Positions 9,099-18,615 of a DNA stretch of 64,000 bases are shown here, in pieces. The position numbers and the translations under genes were made by a program. This DNA is from Streptomyces sp. S.PB5 (lineage in GTDB: Bacteria; Actinomycetota; Actinomycetes; Streptomycetales; Streptomycetaceae): NCBI RefSeq assembly GCF_030403745.1, contig NZ_JAQMWP010000005.1, forward strand, positions 124,001 to 188,000, in the 5' to 3' direction. How positions within the stretch are numbered: the first letter of the stretch is position 1; the number at the start of each line of letters is the position of its first letter. Below the pieces are notes generated by a model. The model searched no databases. It had not been told where the DNA came from and saw only the letters and a program-made list of their open reading frames with translations.

Positions 9099-9182
9099 GT
9101 CCACCAGACCCACGGAGGAACACGAGACCCTCGCCGGGCGTACCGCCCGGACCGGGGTTCCCTGAACCACCTTTGAACCGAG

Positions 9183-9215
9183 GCCGTCCGCAGAGACTCA
9201 ACTCCCGCGGACGGC
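9183..9215 (+). terminator. Hairpin after the small antitoxin-type gene
   Basis: GCCGTCCGC (9183-9191) pairs perfectly with GCGGACGGC (9207-9215) across a 15-nt loop. It is followed by TTCGCGTTTCCCTTC, which is moderately T-rich. It lies 84 bp after the stop. Confidence 0.65.
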
Positions 9216-9266
9216 TTCGCGTTTCCCTTCGTCGGGCGCCGCGGCCACCCCGCCGCCTCCCTCGCC

Positions 9267-10172
9267 TCACACCTTTCCGATCCCCAGCGTCGTCTCCGAA
9301 GGGAGCAGACCGGAGGACAGGACCGCCACCCAATAGTCGCCGAGCAGTTCGACGAGCCGGTCGGTGTCCGTGACGCCGAGGGACTGCCAAGGTGTGGCGG
9401 CGAGTCGGTCGGTGTGCTGCTCGACCTGGTGACGCAGGGCGCGGCCGGACTCCGTCGCCGTACCGTCCTGGTCGATCAGGCCCCGGGCGGCGAGGCGTTC
9501 ACGCGCGGCCGCCCATTCCGCACCGCTCCAGCCTCGGCTCTCGAAGCGCTCGACGGATGCGGCACCTATCGCCGCGAAGGAGACGAGCGATTCGACCGCG
9601 TCGAGGCCGGCGACGAGGAGGGCGGCGAGGTGGCCGTCGCCGCGGTGCTCGCGGAGGATCGTCGCCGCATGCCACAGCTGGAGATGTGGTGCCGTGGGCC
9701 ATTCCAGTTCGGCGTTGGCCGCGGCGAGCGGGCGGCCCTCGGTGTTCACCGCTTCGGCGGCGCGGCGGGCGAGGGCAGCGGCCTCCGCCAGGTCGGGGCT
9801 GTCGACCCGGTCGCCGAATATCGCGCGGTACGCCCGGTCGATGCCGCGCAGCCGCGCCGCCAGCACCGCCTCGGGGCGGGCGACGCGCCATGCGGCGTCG
9901 ACATGTTCGGCGACCATACGGGGGCTGAAGCTGTAGAAGGCGGATGTCACACGCTCGGCACCCACCGGCCCCAACGGCGCCGCGCGGAAAGGGAAGTAGC
10001 TCGGCCAGCGGTCCTTGGTGTCGTAGCCGAGGGCCTCGGCCTCCTCGAAGACCTCCGGTGCGTAGTAGAGGACCGCATGCAGGGGTTCGAGCAGGTGCCA
10101 GAGCTGGCGCACCCGGGCCGGGGCGACGGTGGCGGTGGCCGCCGCACCCGTCTCGCTCTCGTGCTGTGACAT
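9267..10172 (-). CDS. SCO6745/SalK-like family protein
   Basis: 301 residues from ATG 10172, with GAGGAG 7 nt upstream. The opening VRQLWHLLEPLHAVLYYAPE, the mid-protein FYSFSPRMVAEHVDAAW and the winged-helix-like end are characteristic, from memory, of the SCO6745/SalK family. The biochemical role of that family is not established. It is divergent from a TetR-family regulator with shared operators, so this gene is very probably the regulator's target. Confidence 0.8.
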   Translation of the reverse strand: MSQHESETGAAATATVAPARVRQLWHLLEPLHAVLYYAPEVFEEAEALGYDTKDRWPSYFPFRAAPLGPVGAERVTSAFYSFSPRMVAEHVDAAWRVARPEAVLAARLRGIDRAYRAIFGDRVDSPDLAEAAALARRAAEAVNTEGRPLAAANAELEWPTAPHLQLWHAATILREHRGDGHLAALLVAGLDAVESLVSFAAIGAASVERFESRGWSGAEWAAARERLAARGLIDQDGTATESGRALRHQVEQHTDRLAATPWQSLGVTDTDRLVELLGDYWVAVLSSGLLPSETTLGIGKV

Positions 10173-10233
10173 GGCGTGACTCCTCGTCGTATCCGGGCTC
10201 TTCGGATTCGCGTGCTTCGGGACCGCTCCATAA

Positions 10234-10282
10234 CTTGTCACTGACAAGATTGCCCGGCCGACGCCAACTTGTCAATGACTAG
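10234..10282. promoter_or_regulatory. Two TetR operators overlapping divergent promoters
   Basis: CTTGTCA-C-TGACAAG (10234-10248) is a perfect 7-bp inverted repeat. CTTGTCA-A-TGACTAG (10268-10282) is a near copy. The centres are 34 bp apart. For the leftward gene, TTGACA (10275-10270), a 17-nt spacer and CAATCT (10252-10247) form a promoter that runs from one operator to the other. For the rightward tetR gene, TTGTCA (10269-10274), a 16-nt spacer and TACGCT (10291-10296) place the transcription start at about the ATG. A repressor bound here would shut both directions. Confidence 0.8.
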
Positions 10283-10303
10283 TTTGCGCGTACGCTGCTT
10301 CCC

Positions 10304-10891
10304 ATGGTCCCCACCGGAACTCCCCCCGCCGATCCCCCGCGCCGCCCCTACCACCACGGCGATCTACGCCGCGCCATCCTCACCGCCGCGCTCGACGTCA
10401 TCGCCGCGAACGGCCCCTCCGCTCTGAGCCTGCGCGACCTCGCCCGCCGGGCCGGGGTGTCGCACGCGGCGCCTGCGCATCACTTCAAGGACCGGACCGG
10501 GCTGCTCACGGCGATCGCGGCGGAGGGGTTCGGGTTGCTGGCGGCCGCGCTACGGGAGGCGCCGGACCTCAAGGAGGCGGGGGTGCGCTATGTGCGGTTC
10601 GCCCGGGAGCATCCGGCGCACTTTCAGGTGATGTTCGCGCCGGGGCTGTTGCGGGCGGAGGATCTTGAGCTGACCACTGCGCGGGCACTCGCCGGGGACG
10701 CGCTGCGGGAGGCCGTGTCCGGAGTACGTCCCGAGGGGATCGAGCCCCGCCTCGCCGGCGTCGCCGCCTGGTCCCTCGCCCACGGCTTCGCCACGCTGCT
10801 GCTCGGGCACAACCTGGACGGGCCGGTGGGGGAACGGGATCCCGAAGAGGTGTTCCGGACGCTGGCAGGGACGCTGTTCAGCGCCGGGTAG
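10304..10891 (+). CDS. TetR-family repressor
   Basis: 195 residues. The N-terminal HTH reads ALSLRDLARRAGVSHAAPAH followed by HFKDRTGLL. The motif YHHGDLRRAIL before it is typical of a TetR subgroup with a WHG-type ligand-binding region. The C-terminal half (about 80-195) is all helical. No Shine-Dalgarno sequence is present; TACGCT ends 7 nt before the ATG, so the mRNA is probably leaderless. It most likely represses itself and the divergent SalK-like gene through the two inverted repeats at 10234-10282. The ligand is unknown. Confidence 0.92.
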   Translation: MVPTGTPPADPPRRPYHHGDLRRAILTAALDVIAANGPSALSLRDLARRAGVSHAAPAHHFKDRTGLLTAIAAEGFGLLAAALREAPDLKEAGVRYVRFAREHPAHFQVMFAPGLLRAEDLELTTARALAGDALREAVSGVRPEGIEPRLAGVAAWSLAHGFATLLLGHNLDGPVGERDPEEVFRTLAGTLFSAG

Positions 10892-10937
10892 CGGGCTCGT
10901 CAGGGAAGCGGGCTCGTCAGGGAAGCGGGCTGGTCAG
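10891..10937. repeat. 17-bp tandem repeat at the tetR stop codon
   Basis: GCGGGCTCGTCAGGGAA occurs at 10891-10907 and 10908-10924. A partial third copy (GCGGGCTGGTCAG) follows to 10937. It starts at the last base of the tetR stop codon. Confidence 0.8.
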
Positions 10938-11259
10938 AGGTGCAGCACCGGCTGCGGATGCCGCACCGCACGCGCGAGCCGGCAACCGCCGCGGCCTCGT
11001 CCTCGTGGGCGCCGGGGCGTGCCCACAGCAACCCGAGGACGGCGATGGCCGGGGCGGGCAGCGCCACGGTCATGGACACCAGGCCACTGCGGTCCGACAC
11101 CCCGGCTCGCCGTTCTCCCCCGCCGGGGCGTACGCCAACGCCCCGGCGACCAGCACACAGGTCGCCCTCACCCGGGCGACCCCGCCTCTGCGTCCCCCGT
11201 CGGCCATGCCCGCCATGGCTCCGGAGAACAGCAGGTCGCGCCCCCGGAATCACCGCACC
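10938..11259. other. Gene-free spacer, possible membrane-protein remnant
   Basis: No intact gene. On the minus strand a short stretch reads LVSMTVALPAPAIAVLGLLW, which looks like one transmembrane helix. It sits in a frame without a believable start. It may be the residue of a decayed membrane-protein gene, but the evidence is thin. Confidence 0.3.
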
Positions 11260-14200
11260 CTACGACCCCAGGATCGACGCCAGAAACTCCCCCACCCAGC
11301 CCAGCAACTCCCGCCCGACCAACGGCTTCCCGCCCACCTTCGCCGTCTTCGGCCGAGGCACCAGCACCTGGTGCACCGCCGGCTTGATCACCGTCCCCGG
11401 GTACAGCCGCTTGACCCGCAGTTCCTGTGACTCCCGCAACTCCACCGGTGCGAAACGGATGTTGTTGCCCTGCAGCACCACCTCGCCGACGCCACACGCG
11501 CGTGCCAGCATCCGCAGGCCCGCCACGAGGAGGAGGTTCTCCACGGGCTCGGGCAACTTGCCGTAGCGGTCGACGAGTTCTTCGCGTACGGCCTTGATGT
11601 CCTCCTCGGTGTTGGCGGAGGCGATGGAGCGGTAGGCCTGGAGGCGGAGCCGCTCGCCGGGGGCGTAGTCGTGCGGGACGTGGGCGTCGACCGGGAGCTC
11701 GATCTTGACCTCCAGGGGCGGCTCCTCCTCGACACCGCCCTCCAGGGAGGCGCGGTAGTCGGCCACCGCCTCGCCGACCATGCGGACGTACAGGTCGAAG
11801 CCGACGCCCGCGATGTGGCCGGACTGTTCGCCGCCGAGGAGGTTTCCGGCTCCCCGGATCTCCAGGTCCTTCATGGCGACGTACATGCCCGCGCCCATCT
11901 CCGTGTGCTGGGCGATGGTCGCGAGCCGCTCGTGGGCCGTTTCCGTCAGCGGCTTCTCCGGCGGGTACAGGAAGTACGCGTACCCGCGCTCGCGCCCGCG
12001 CCCCACTCGGCCGCGCAGCTGGTGCAGCTGCGACAGGCCGAAGTTGTCGCCTCGCTCCACGATCAGCGTGTTGGCGTTCGAGATGTCGATGCCCGATTCC
12101 ACGATCGTCGTCGAGACCAGCACGTCGAACTTCTTCTCCCAGAAGTCGACGACCACCTGCTCCAGCGCCGACTCCGACATCTGCCCGTGGGCGGTCGCGA
12201 TCCGTGCCTCGGGGACGATCTCGCGCAGGCGGGCGGCCGCGCGGTCGATCGACTCGACCCGGTTGTGGATGTAGAAGACCTGGCCCTCGCGCAGCAGTTC
12301 ACGGCGGATCGCCGCCCCGATCTGCTTCTCCTCGTACGGGCCGACGAAGGTCAGGACCGGGTGACGCTCCTCCGGCGGCGTCGTGATCGTCGACATCTCG
12401 CGGATGCCCGTGACCGCCATCTCCAGGGTCCTGGGGATCGGGGTCGCGGACATCGTCAGTACGTCGACGTTGGCGCGGAGCTTCTTCAGCTGCTCCTTGT
12501 GCTCGACGCCGAAGCGCTGCTCCTCGTCGACGATGACCAGGCCCAGGTCCTTGAACTTGGTCTCCGAGGAGAACAGGCGGTGGGTGCCGATCACCACGTC
12601 CACCGCGCCGTCCTTCAGGCCCTCCAGGACCGCCTTCGCCTCCGTGTCCGTCTGGAAGCGGCTCAACGCCCTCACGTTCACCGGGAATTGCGAGTAGCGC
12701 TCGCTGAACGTGCCGAAGTGCTGCTGCACCAGCAGGGTGGTCGGGACCAGGACCGCGACCTGCTTGCCGTCCTGCACCGCCTTGAACGCGGCCCGGACCG
12801 CGATCTCCGTCTTGCCGTAGCCGACGTCGCCGCAGATCAGCCGGTCCATCGGGACCGACTTCTCCATGTCCTCCTTGACCTCGGCGATGGTCGTCAGCTG
12901 GTCGGGGGTCTCCGCGTACGGGAACGCGTCCTCCAGCTCACGCTGCCACGGGGTGTCCGGGCCGAAAGTGTGGCCGGGGGCGGCCATGCGCGCGCTGTAG
13001 AGCTTGATGAGGTCCGCCGCGATCTCCTTGACGGCCTTCTTCGCGCGCGCCTTGGTCTTCGTCCAGTCCGCGCCGCCGAGGCGGTGGAGGGTGGGCGCCT
13101 CGCCGCCGACGTACTTCGTGATCTGTTCCAGCTGGTCCGTCGGGATGTAGAGGCGGTCGCCGGGCTGGCCGCGCTTGGCGGGGGCGTACTCGACGACGAG
13201 GTACTCGCGCGTGGCGCCCTGCACCGTGCGCTGGACCATCTCGATGTAACGGCCGACGCCGTGCTGCTCGTGGACGATGTAGTCGCCCGCCTCCAGGGTG
13301 AGCGGGTCGATCGTCTTGCGGCGCCGCGCGGGCATGCGGGCGCCGTCCTTGCCGGCCGCCTTCTGCCCGGTCAGGTCGGTCTCGGTGAGCACGGCGAGCT
13401 TCAGCGACGGGTCGACGAAGCCGTAGTCGATCGAACCGCACGCCACGTGCACGACGGACGGCGCGATCTCCCCCAGCTCCCCCGTCTTTGAATCAGCCGC
13501 AGCCAGGCGGGCCGCGATGCCCTCGCCGCCCAGCACCTCGACCGTGCGGGCCGCCGGGCCGTGGCCCTCGGTCACGAAGACCGTGCGCCAGCCCTCGGCG
13601 AGCCAGCCCTTGGTGTCGGCGAGGGCCTTCGCGGTGTCACCGCGGTAGGTCTCGGGTGCGTGCATGCCGAGCTGGAGGGTGTCCGCCTCCAGCTCCAGGT
13701 CCGCGGCGAACGGCGACACCGACCACCACATCATGTCCAGCTCGCGCGCGCGGTCGCGGACGTCCACGATCGACCACAGCGAGGCCGCGCCGACGTCGAT
13801 CGGCGCCTCGCCGCCGCCCGCCGTGGCCGCCCAGGAGGCCTGCAGGAACTCCTGCGAGGTCGCCACGAGATCCGCGGCACGCGTGCGTACCCGCTCCGGA
13901 TCGCACACGACGGCCATGGCGTCCTTGGGCAGGACGTCGATCAGCAGCTCCATGTCGTCGACGAGGACCGGCGCGAGGGACTCCATGCCCTCCACCGCGA
14001 TGCCCTCGGCGATCTTGCCGAGGAGTTCGCCGAGCTCGGGGTGCTGTTCGGCGAGGTCGGCGGCACGCGCGCGTACCTCGTCGGTGAGCAGCAGTTCTCG
14101 GCAGGGCGGGGCCCACAGGCCGTGTTCGGCGACCTCCAGGGAACGCTGGTCGGCGACCTTGAAGTAGCGGATCTCCTCGACGTCGTCGCCCCAGAACTCG

Positions 14201-14808
14201 ATGCGGAGGGGGTGCTCCTCCGTGGGCGGGAAGACGTCCAGGATGCCGCCTCGTACGGCGAACTCGCCGCGCTTCTCGACGAGCTCCACGCGCGCGTAGG
14301 CGGCGGCCGCGAGGGCTTCGACGATCTGGTTGAGGTCGGCCGTGCGGCCGGTCCGCAGGGCTACGGGTTCCAGGTCGCCGAGGCCCTTGACCTGGGGCTG
14401 GAGGACCGAGCGCACCGGGGCCACGACCACCGAGACCGGGCCCGTCTCGGGGTCGTCCGGGCGGGGGTGGGCCAGGCGGCGCAGGACGGCGAGGCGGCGG
14501 CCCACGGTGTCGCTGCGGGGGCTGAGGCGCTCGTGCGGGAGGGTCTCCCACGAGGGGTACTCGACCACGCCCTCCGGGGGGAGGAGGGAGCGCAGGGCCG
14601 CGGCGAGGTCCTCGGCCTCGCGGCCCGTCGCCGTCACGGCGAGTACCGGGCGGCCGGCCTCCCTGGCGAGGGCGGCGATCGCGAAGGGGCGGGCCGCCGG
14701 GGGGCCGACCAGGTCGACGTGCATGCGGTTGCCGTCTGCGGCCGCGGTGATCGCTTCCGCGAGGGCGGTGTCCTTGACGACGGCGTCGAGCAGACCGTGC
14801 AGGCTCAT
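11260..14808 (-). CDS. mfd: Transcription-repair coupling factor Mfd
   Basis: 1182 residues, the usual actinobacterial length. It removes RNA polymerase stalled at lesions and recruits UvrA. The N-terminal UvrB-like module has PSWETLPHERLSPRSD. The RNA-polymerase-interaction domain contains GDYIVHEQHGVGRY. The translocase has Walker A GDVGYGKTEIA, box II VDEEQRFG, and the later motifs SATPIPRTL and GRVGRG. A C-terminal domain follows. The start MSLHGLLDAV was chosen because the residues upstream are Pro/Arg-rich and non-conserved; no strong Shine-Dalgarno sequence is present. A Streptomyces-type dispersed repeat lies upstream. Confidence 0.97.
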   Translation of the reverse strand: MSLHGLLDAVVKDTALAEAITAAADGNRMHVDLVGPPAARPFAIAALAREAGRPVLAVTATGREAEDLAAALRSLLPPEGVVEYPSWETLPHERLSPRSDTVGRRLAVLRRLAHPRPDDPETGPVSVVVAPVRSVLQPQVKGLGDLEPVALRTGRTADLNQIVEALAAAAYARVELVEKRGEFAVRGGILDVFPPTEEHPLRIEFWGDDVEEIRYFKVADQRSLEVAEHGLWAPPCRELLLTDEVRARAADLAEQHPELGELLGKIAEGIAVEGMESLAPVLVDDMELLIDVLPKDAMAVVCDPERVRTRAADLVATSQEFLQASWAATAGGGEAPIDVGAASLWSIVDVRDRARELDMMWWSVSPFAADLELEADTLQLGMHAPETYRGDTAKALADTKGWLAEGWRTVFVTEGHGPAARTVEVLGGEGIAARLAAADSKTGELGEIAPSVVHVACGSIDYGFVDPSLKLAVLTETDLTGQKAAGKDGARMPARRRKTIDPLTLEAGDYIVHEQHGVGRYIEMVQRTVQGATREYLVVEYAPAKRGQPGDRLYIPTDQLEQITKYVGGEAPTLHRLGGADWTKTKARAKKAVKEIAADLIKLYSARMAAPGHTFGPDTPWQRELEDAFPYAETPDQLTTIAEVKEDMEKSVPMDRLICGDVGYGKTEIAVRAAFKAVQDGKQVAVLVPTTLLVQQHFGTFSERYSQFPVNVRALSRFQTDTEAKAVLEGLKDGAVDVVIGTHRLFSSETKFKDLGLVIVDEEQRFGVEHKEQLKKLRANVDVLTMSATPIPRTLEMAVTGIREMSTITTPPEERHPVLTFVGPYEEKQIGAAIRRELLREGQVFYIHNRVESIDRAAARLREIVPEARIATAHGQMSESALEQVVVDFWEKKFDVLVSTTIVESGIDISNANTLIVERGDNFGLSQLHQLRGRVGRGRERGYAYFLYPPEKPLTETAHERLATIAQHTEMGAGMYVAMKDLEIRGAGNLLGGEQSGHIAGVGFDLYVRMVGEAVADYRASLEGGVEEEPPLEVKIELPVDAHVPHDYAPGERLRLQAYRSIASANTEEDIKAVREELVDRYGKLPEPVENLLLVAGLRMLARACGVGEVVLQGNNIRFAPVELRESQELRVKRLYPGTVIKPAVHQVLVPRPKTAKVGGKPLVGRELLGWVGEFLASILGS

Positions 14809-14990
14809 TCGGGGCGGCTTTCGTCCGAGGGTGGGCAACGCGAATCGCCCGACGCGGTGACCGGCCGGGGGGTCTCCAGCGTACGTCGGCGTCGGCGCGG
14901 GTGCCGGGGCTGTGGACAACGCCGGGTCCGTGACGTGCGCGCCCTCGGCGGCGGCAGTCTTTTTCTCGCCCCGGCCGCCCCTACCCGTCC

Positions 14991-15120
14991 CGTCCCCAGG
15001 GGCTGTGCCGCCCCTTCGACCCCGCGTCCTGGGGGCTGCCGCCCCCAGACCCCCGCTTCGGCCCCGAAAAGGCCTCGTCCTCAAACTCCCCCAGAGGGGG
15101 CGCCCCCAGACGGGCTGAAT
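14991..15120. repeat. Streptomyces-type dispersed intergenic repeat
   Basis: The spacer between mfd and the ABC operon contains the G/C-block element familiar from Streptomyces intergenic DNA: CTGGGGGC-TGCC-GCCCCCAG (15029-15048), CCCCCGCTTCGGCC, then AGGCCTCGTCCTCAAAC and a closing GACGGGCTGAAT. The element can fold into several hairpins. The rest of 14809-15265 holds no gene. Confidence 0.65.
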
Positions 15121-15182
15121 CACCTGCACCGGCGTCCATGTGGCGCCGCACCCCGTCCCCCACAACAACCGAAACCAACGAA

Positions 15183-15222
15183 CCCGGCGCCAAGAAGTCC
15201 CCCGTGACTTCTCGGCGCCGGG
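15183..15222 (-). terminator. Terminator of the ABC transporter operon
   Basis: CCCGGCGCCAAGAAGTC (15183-15199) pairs with GACTTCTCGGCGCCGGG (15206-15222) with one mismatch and a 6-nt loop. It lies about 45 bp beyond the permease stop. Confidence 0.8.
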
Positions 15223-15265
15223 CCCTGCCCCCGTTGATCCCCCGCTGGTCCCCCGTTCGATATGG

Positions 15266-17830
15266 CTACTCGGTCGCGATCGCGTTCAGGACATTCATCC
15301 GGCCCGCCCGGAACGCCGGCACCAGCGCGGCGAACAGGCCCACGAAGGCCGAGCCGACGAACACCCCGATGATGGTCGGCCAGGGGATGTCGAGGACGTT
15401 CAGGCCCTCCATCGCCAGCAGCTTCTGGGCCGTGGCTCCCCAGCCCATGCCCAGGCCGAGGCCGAGCAGGGCGCCGAAGAGGGCGATCACGACCGACTCC
15501 ATGCGGATCATGCGCCGCAGCTGGCGTCGTGAGAGGCCGATCGCCCGCATCAGGCCGATCTCCCGCGTGCGTTCCACCACCGACAGGGCCAGGGTGTTCA
15601 CCACGCCGAGCACCGCGACGATGATCGCCAGACCCAGCAGGCCGTAGACCATGTTCAGCAGCTGGCCGACCTGGTCCTTGAGCTCCTGCTTGTAGTCGGT
15701 CTGGTCGCGGACCTGGTACTGCGGGTAGTTGTCGAGGGACTTCTTCAGCGCCGCGTAGGCCTGCTTCTCCTGGCCGTCCACGGCCTTGGCGAACATCATC
15801 GTGTTCGGCGGGATCTGGTCGGCGGGGACGTACTTCTTCATCGTCGCGATGGAGAGGTAGCGCGCGCCCTGGTCCAGCGCACCGCTGTCGTCCGTGATCG
15901 CCGCGACCTTGAGCTTCGCCGTGTCGCCGCCCTTGAAGGCGACGGTGATGGTGTCGCCGACGTGGACGCCGTGGGACTTGGCGTAGTCGGAGCCGACGGA
16001 CATGGAGTCGTTGCCGTAGGCGGCGGAGAGGGTGCCCTCCGTCGTCGGGCGGCGCAGGTCCTTGGCGTAGGAGGGGTCGGCGGCGGTGACACCCGCGGTG
16101 TCCTTCTTGCCGTCGGGGGAGGTCAGGGTCGCCTCCAGCTCCTTGTACCGCGTGACGTGCGCCAGGCCCGGGCTCTGCTCCATGGCCTTCTCGGCCTGCG
16201 GGACGATCCGCTGGCCGCCGCCGACGATGAAGTCCGCGCCGACCGACTTGTCGAGCTCGCTGGTGGCCGAGGCGACCATCGAGGAGCCGACCACGGACAG
16301 ACAGGCCACCAGGGCCAGGCCGATCATCAGGGCCGCGCCCGTGGCCCCGGTGCGGCGCGGGTTGCGCAGGGCGTTGCGCTCGGCCATGCGGCCGACCGGG
16401 CCGAAGGCCCGCAGCAGCACCGCGCTGATCACCCGTACGACCCCGCCCGCCAGCAGCGGGCCGATGACCACGAAGCCGATGAGGGACAGGACCACTCCGG
16501 CGGCCAGCAGCAGGGAGCCGTCCTTCGCCGTGTCGGCGGTGGCGGACGCGTAGAGGGCGTAGCCGCCCGCGCCGGTCAGGACCAGCCCGGTCAGAGCGCG
16601 GACCCAGCCCGCCTTGCCGTCGGCCGGCGTACCGGCGTCGCGCAGGGCGGCCATCGGGGAGACCTTGCCGGCCCGGCGGGCGGGCAGATAGGCGGCGAGG
16701 ACGGTGACGACGACGCCCAGGACCATGCCGATGACCGGGGTGGTCCAGGCGATCGTCAGGTCCTCGGTGGAGAGGTTCATGCCGGCCATGCCCATGAGCT
16801 TCATCAGGCCGATGGCGATGCCGACGCCCGCGCCGACACCGAGGACCGAGCCGACGAAGCCGAGGAGCAGGGACTCCACCAGCACCGAGCGGTTGACCTG
16901 CTTGCGGGAGGAGCCGATGGCCCGCATCAGGCCGATCTCGCGGGTGCGCTGGGCGACCAGCATCGAGAAGGTGTTGATGATCAGGAAGATGCCGACCAGG
17001 AACGCGATCCCGGCGAAGCCGAGCATTGCGTACTTGATGACGTTCATGAACTCGCCGACGTCGGCGCGGTTCTCGTCGGCGCTCTCCTTGGCCGTCTGGA
17101 TCTTGTACGAGCCGTCCAGGGCCTTCGTGACGTTCGTCTTGAGCTGGGTGTCGCTGACGCCGGCCGCGGCGGTGGCGAACACCTGGGTGAACCGGCCCTC
17201 GGCGCCGAGGAGTTCGCGCTGGGCGGTGGCGGTGTCGAAGTAGACGATCGCGGCGCCGGGGTTGGTGACCTTGAAGGTGGCGATGCCGACGATCTTCGCC
17301 TTGAAGTCACCGACGACGGAGATGGTGCGCAGTTCGTCGCCGATCTTCAGGTCGTGCTTGTCGGCGGTGTCGGCGTCGACCATGGTCTCGGTCGGCCCGC
17401 GCGGGGCGTGTCCGGAGGTGATCTCCATCGAACGCAGGTCGCCCTTGGTCCAGTTGCCCGCGATGGTGGGCGCGCCGGTCGAGGACCCCATGTTCTTGTT
17501 GTCGCTATTGACGACGGTCACGTTCATCGAACTGACCCCGCCCTCGGCGGACTTGACGCCGTCCGCCTCTGCCACCTGCTGGACCGTCGAGGCCGGCAGC
17601 GACTCGGGCTTGCCGTTCTGCGGGGTGTCGTCGCTCTCGGCCGCCTTCGGGGAGACCGTGACGTCGGACGCGGTGGTCGAGAAGAGCTTGTCGAACGTCG
17701 TGTTCATGGTGTCGGTGAACACCAGCGTGCCGCACACGAACGCCACCGACAGCAGCACCGCCACGGCCGAGAGGGCCATACGCCCCTTGTGCGCGAAGAA
17801 GTTGCGCATCGACGTCTTCAGGACGGTCAT
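15266..17830 (-). CDS. ABC transporter permease, FtsX/MacB-type, duplicated core
   Basis: 854 residues. It has an N-terminal transmembrane helix (MALSAVAVLLSVAFVCGTLV), a large extracytoplasmic domain (about 45-260), and three helices with the FtsX signature TREIGLMRAIG. A second copy of the arrangement follows, again ending with ERTREIGLMRAIGLSRRQL and a three-helix block. The duplicated FtsX core means one polypeptide can supply both permease halves. The start overlaps the stop of the ATPase gene (ATGA), so the two are translated together. Relatives export lipoproteins, peptides or drugs; the cargo here is unknown. Confidence 0.93.
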   Translation of the reverse strand: MTVLKTSMRNFFAHKGRMALSAVAVLLSVAFVCGTLVFTDTMNTTFDKLFSTTASDVTVSPKAAESDDTPQNGKPESLPASTVQQVAEADGVKSAEGGVSSMNVTVVNSDNKNMGSSTGAPTIAGNWTKGDLRSMEITSGHAPRGPTETMVDADTADKHDLKIGDELRTISVVGDFKAKIVGIATFKVTNPGAAIVYFDTATAQRELLGAEGRFTQVFATAAAGVSDTQLKTNVTKALDGSYKIQTAKESADENRADVGEFMNVIKYAMLGFAGIAFLVGIFLIINTFSMLVAQRTREIGLMRAIGSSRKQVNRSVLVESLLLGFVGSVLGVGAGVGIAIGLMKLMGMAGMNLSTEDLTIAWTTPVIGMVLGVVVTVLAAYLPARRAGKVSPMAALRDAGTPADGKAGWVRALTGLVLTGAGGYALYASATADTAKDGSLLLAAGVVLSLIGFVVIGPLLAGGVVRVISAVLLRAFGPVGRMAERNALRNPRRTGATGAALMIGLALVACLSVVGSSMVASATSELDKSVGADFIVGGGQRIVPQAEKAMEQSPGLAHVTRYKELEATLTSPDGKKDTAGVTAADPSYAKDLRRPTTEGTLSAAYGNDSMSVGSDYAKSHGVHVGDTITVAFKGGDTAKLKVAAITDDSGALDQGARYLSIATMKKYVPADQIPPNTMMFAKAVDGQEKQAYAALKKSLDNYPQYQVRDQTDYKQELKDQVGQLLNMVYGLLGLAIIVAVLGVVNTLALSVVERTREIGLMRAIGLSRRQLRRMIRMESVVIALFGALLGLGLGMGWGATAQKLLAMEGLNVLDIPWPTIIGVFVGSAFVGLFAALVPAFRAGRMNVLNAIATE

Positions 17831-18615
17831 GACGTACGCCCCCGGGCGTCGAAGTCCTTCATCCGGTCGAGGACGGCGTCCGCGGTCGGCTTGTACATCT
17901 CGTCGACGATCCGGCCGTCGGCGAGATACAGGACGCGGTCCGCGTAGGAGGCGGCCACCGGGTCGTGGGTGACCATGACGATGGTCTGGCCGAGCTCGTC
18001 CACGGAGCGGCGCAGGAAGCCCAGTACCTCGGCGCCCGCGCGCGAGTCGAGGTTTCCGGTCGGCTCGTCACCGAAGATGATCTCGGGGCGGGCGGCCAGT
18101 GCCCTTGCCACGGCGACGCGTTGCTGCTGGCCGCCGGAGAGCTGGGTGGGCCGGTGCTTGAGCCGCTCGGACAGGCCGACGGTGTCCACGACTCGGGCGA
18201 GCCACTGCTTGTCGGGCTTGCGCCCGGCGATGTCCATGGGGAGCGTGATGTTCTCCAGGGCGTTCAGCGTGGGCAGCAGGTTGAACGCCTGGAAGATGAA
18301 CCCGATCCGGTCCCGGCGCAGCTGCGTGAGCTTCTTGTCCTTCAGGCCGGTGATCTCGGTGTCGTCGAGGTAGATCTGCCCGGACGAGACGGTGTCGAGC
18401 CCGGCGAGGCAGTGCATGAGCGTGGACTTGCCGGATCCGGAGGGACCCATGATCGCGGTGAACTGCCCGCGTGCGATGTCCACGTCCACGTGGTCGAGGG
18501 CGACGACACGGGTCTCGCCGGACCCGTACGCCTTGACGACCTGCCGCGCCCGCGCGGCAACGGCCGTAGTCCCTCCAGTGCCCCCGTGCCTGGTGATGGT
18601 CACAGCCGATGTCAC
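17827..18615 (-). CDS. ABC transporter ATP-binding protein, LolD/MacB-type
   Basis: 262 residues from GTG 18615 with AGGAG 7 nt upstream. Walker A GPSGSGKST, Q-loop FQAFNLLP, signature LSGGQQQRVAVARAL, Walker B IIFGDEPT and switch His in VMVTHD are all intact. It is the first gene of the operon and overlaps the permease start by four bases. The 490-bp region upstream, shared with a divergent MFS exporter, holds two palindromes that could bind a common regulator. Confidence 0.95.
   Translation of the reverse strand: MTSAVTITRHGGTGGTTAVAARARQVVKAYGSGETRVVALDHVDVDIARGQFTAIMGPSGSGKSTLMHCLAGLDTVSSGQIYLDDTEITGLKDKKLTQLRRDRIGFIFQAFNLLPTLNALENITLPMDIAGRKPDKQWLARVVDTVGLSERLKHRPTQLSGGQQQRVAVARALAARPEIIFGDEPTGNLDSRAGAEVLGFLRRSVDELGQTIVMVTHDPVAASYADRVLYLADGRIVDEMYKPTADAVLDRMKDFDARGRTS

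Noticed and set aside
11671..15207. Two long plus-strand open frames inside and beside mfd
   Set aside because: Antisense shadows of mfd codon bias; no homology-like motifs.
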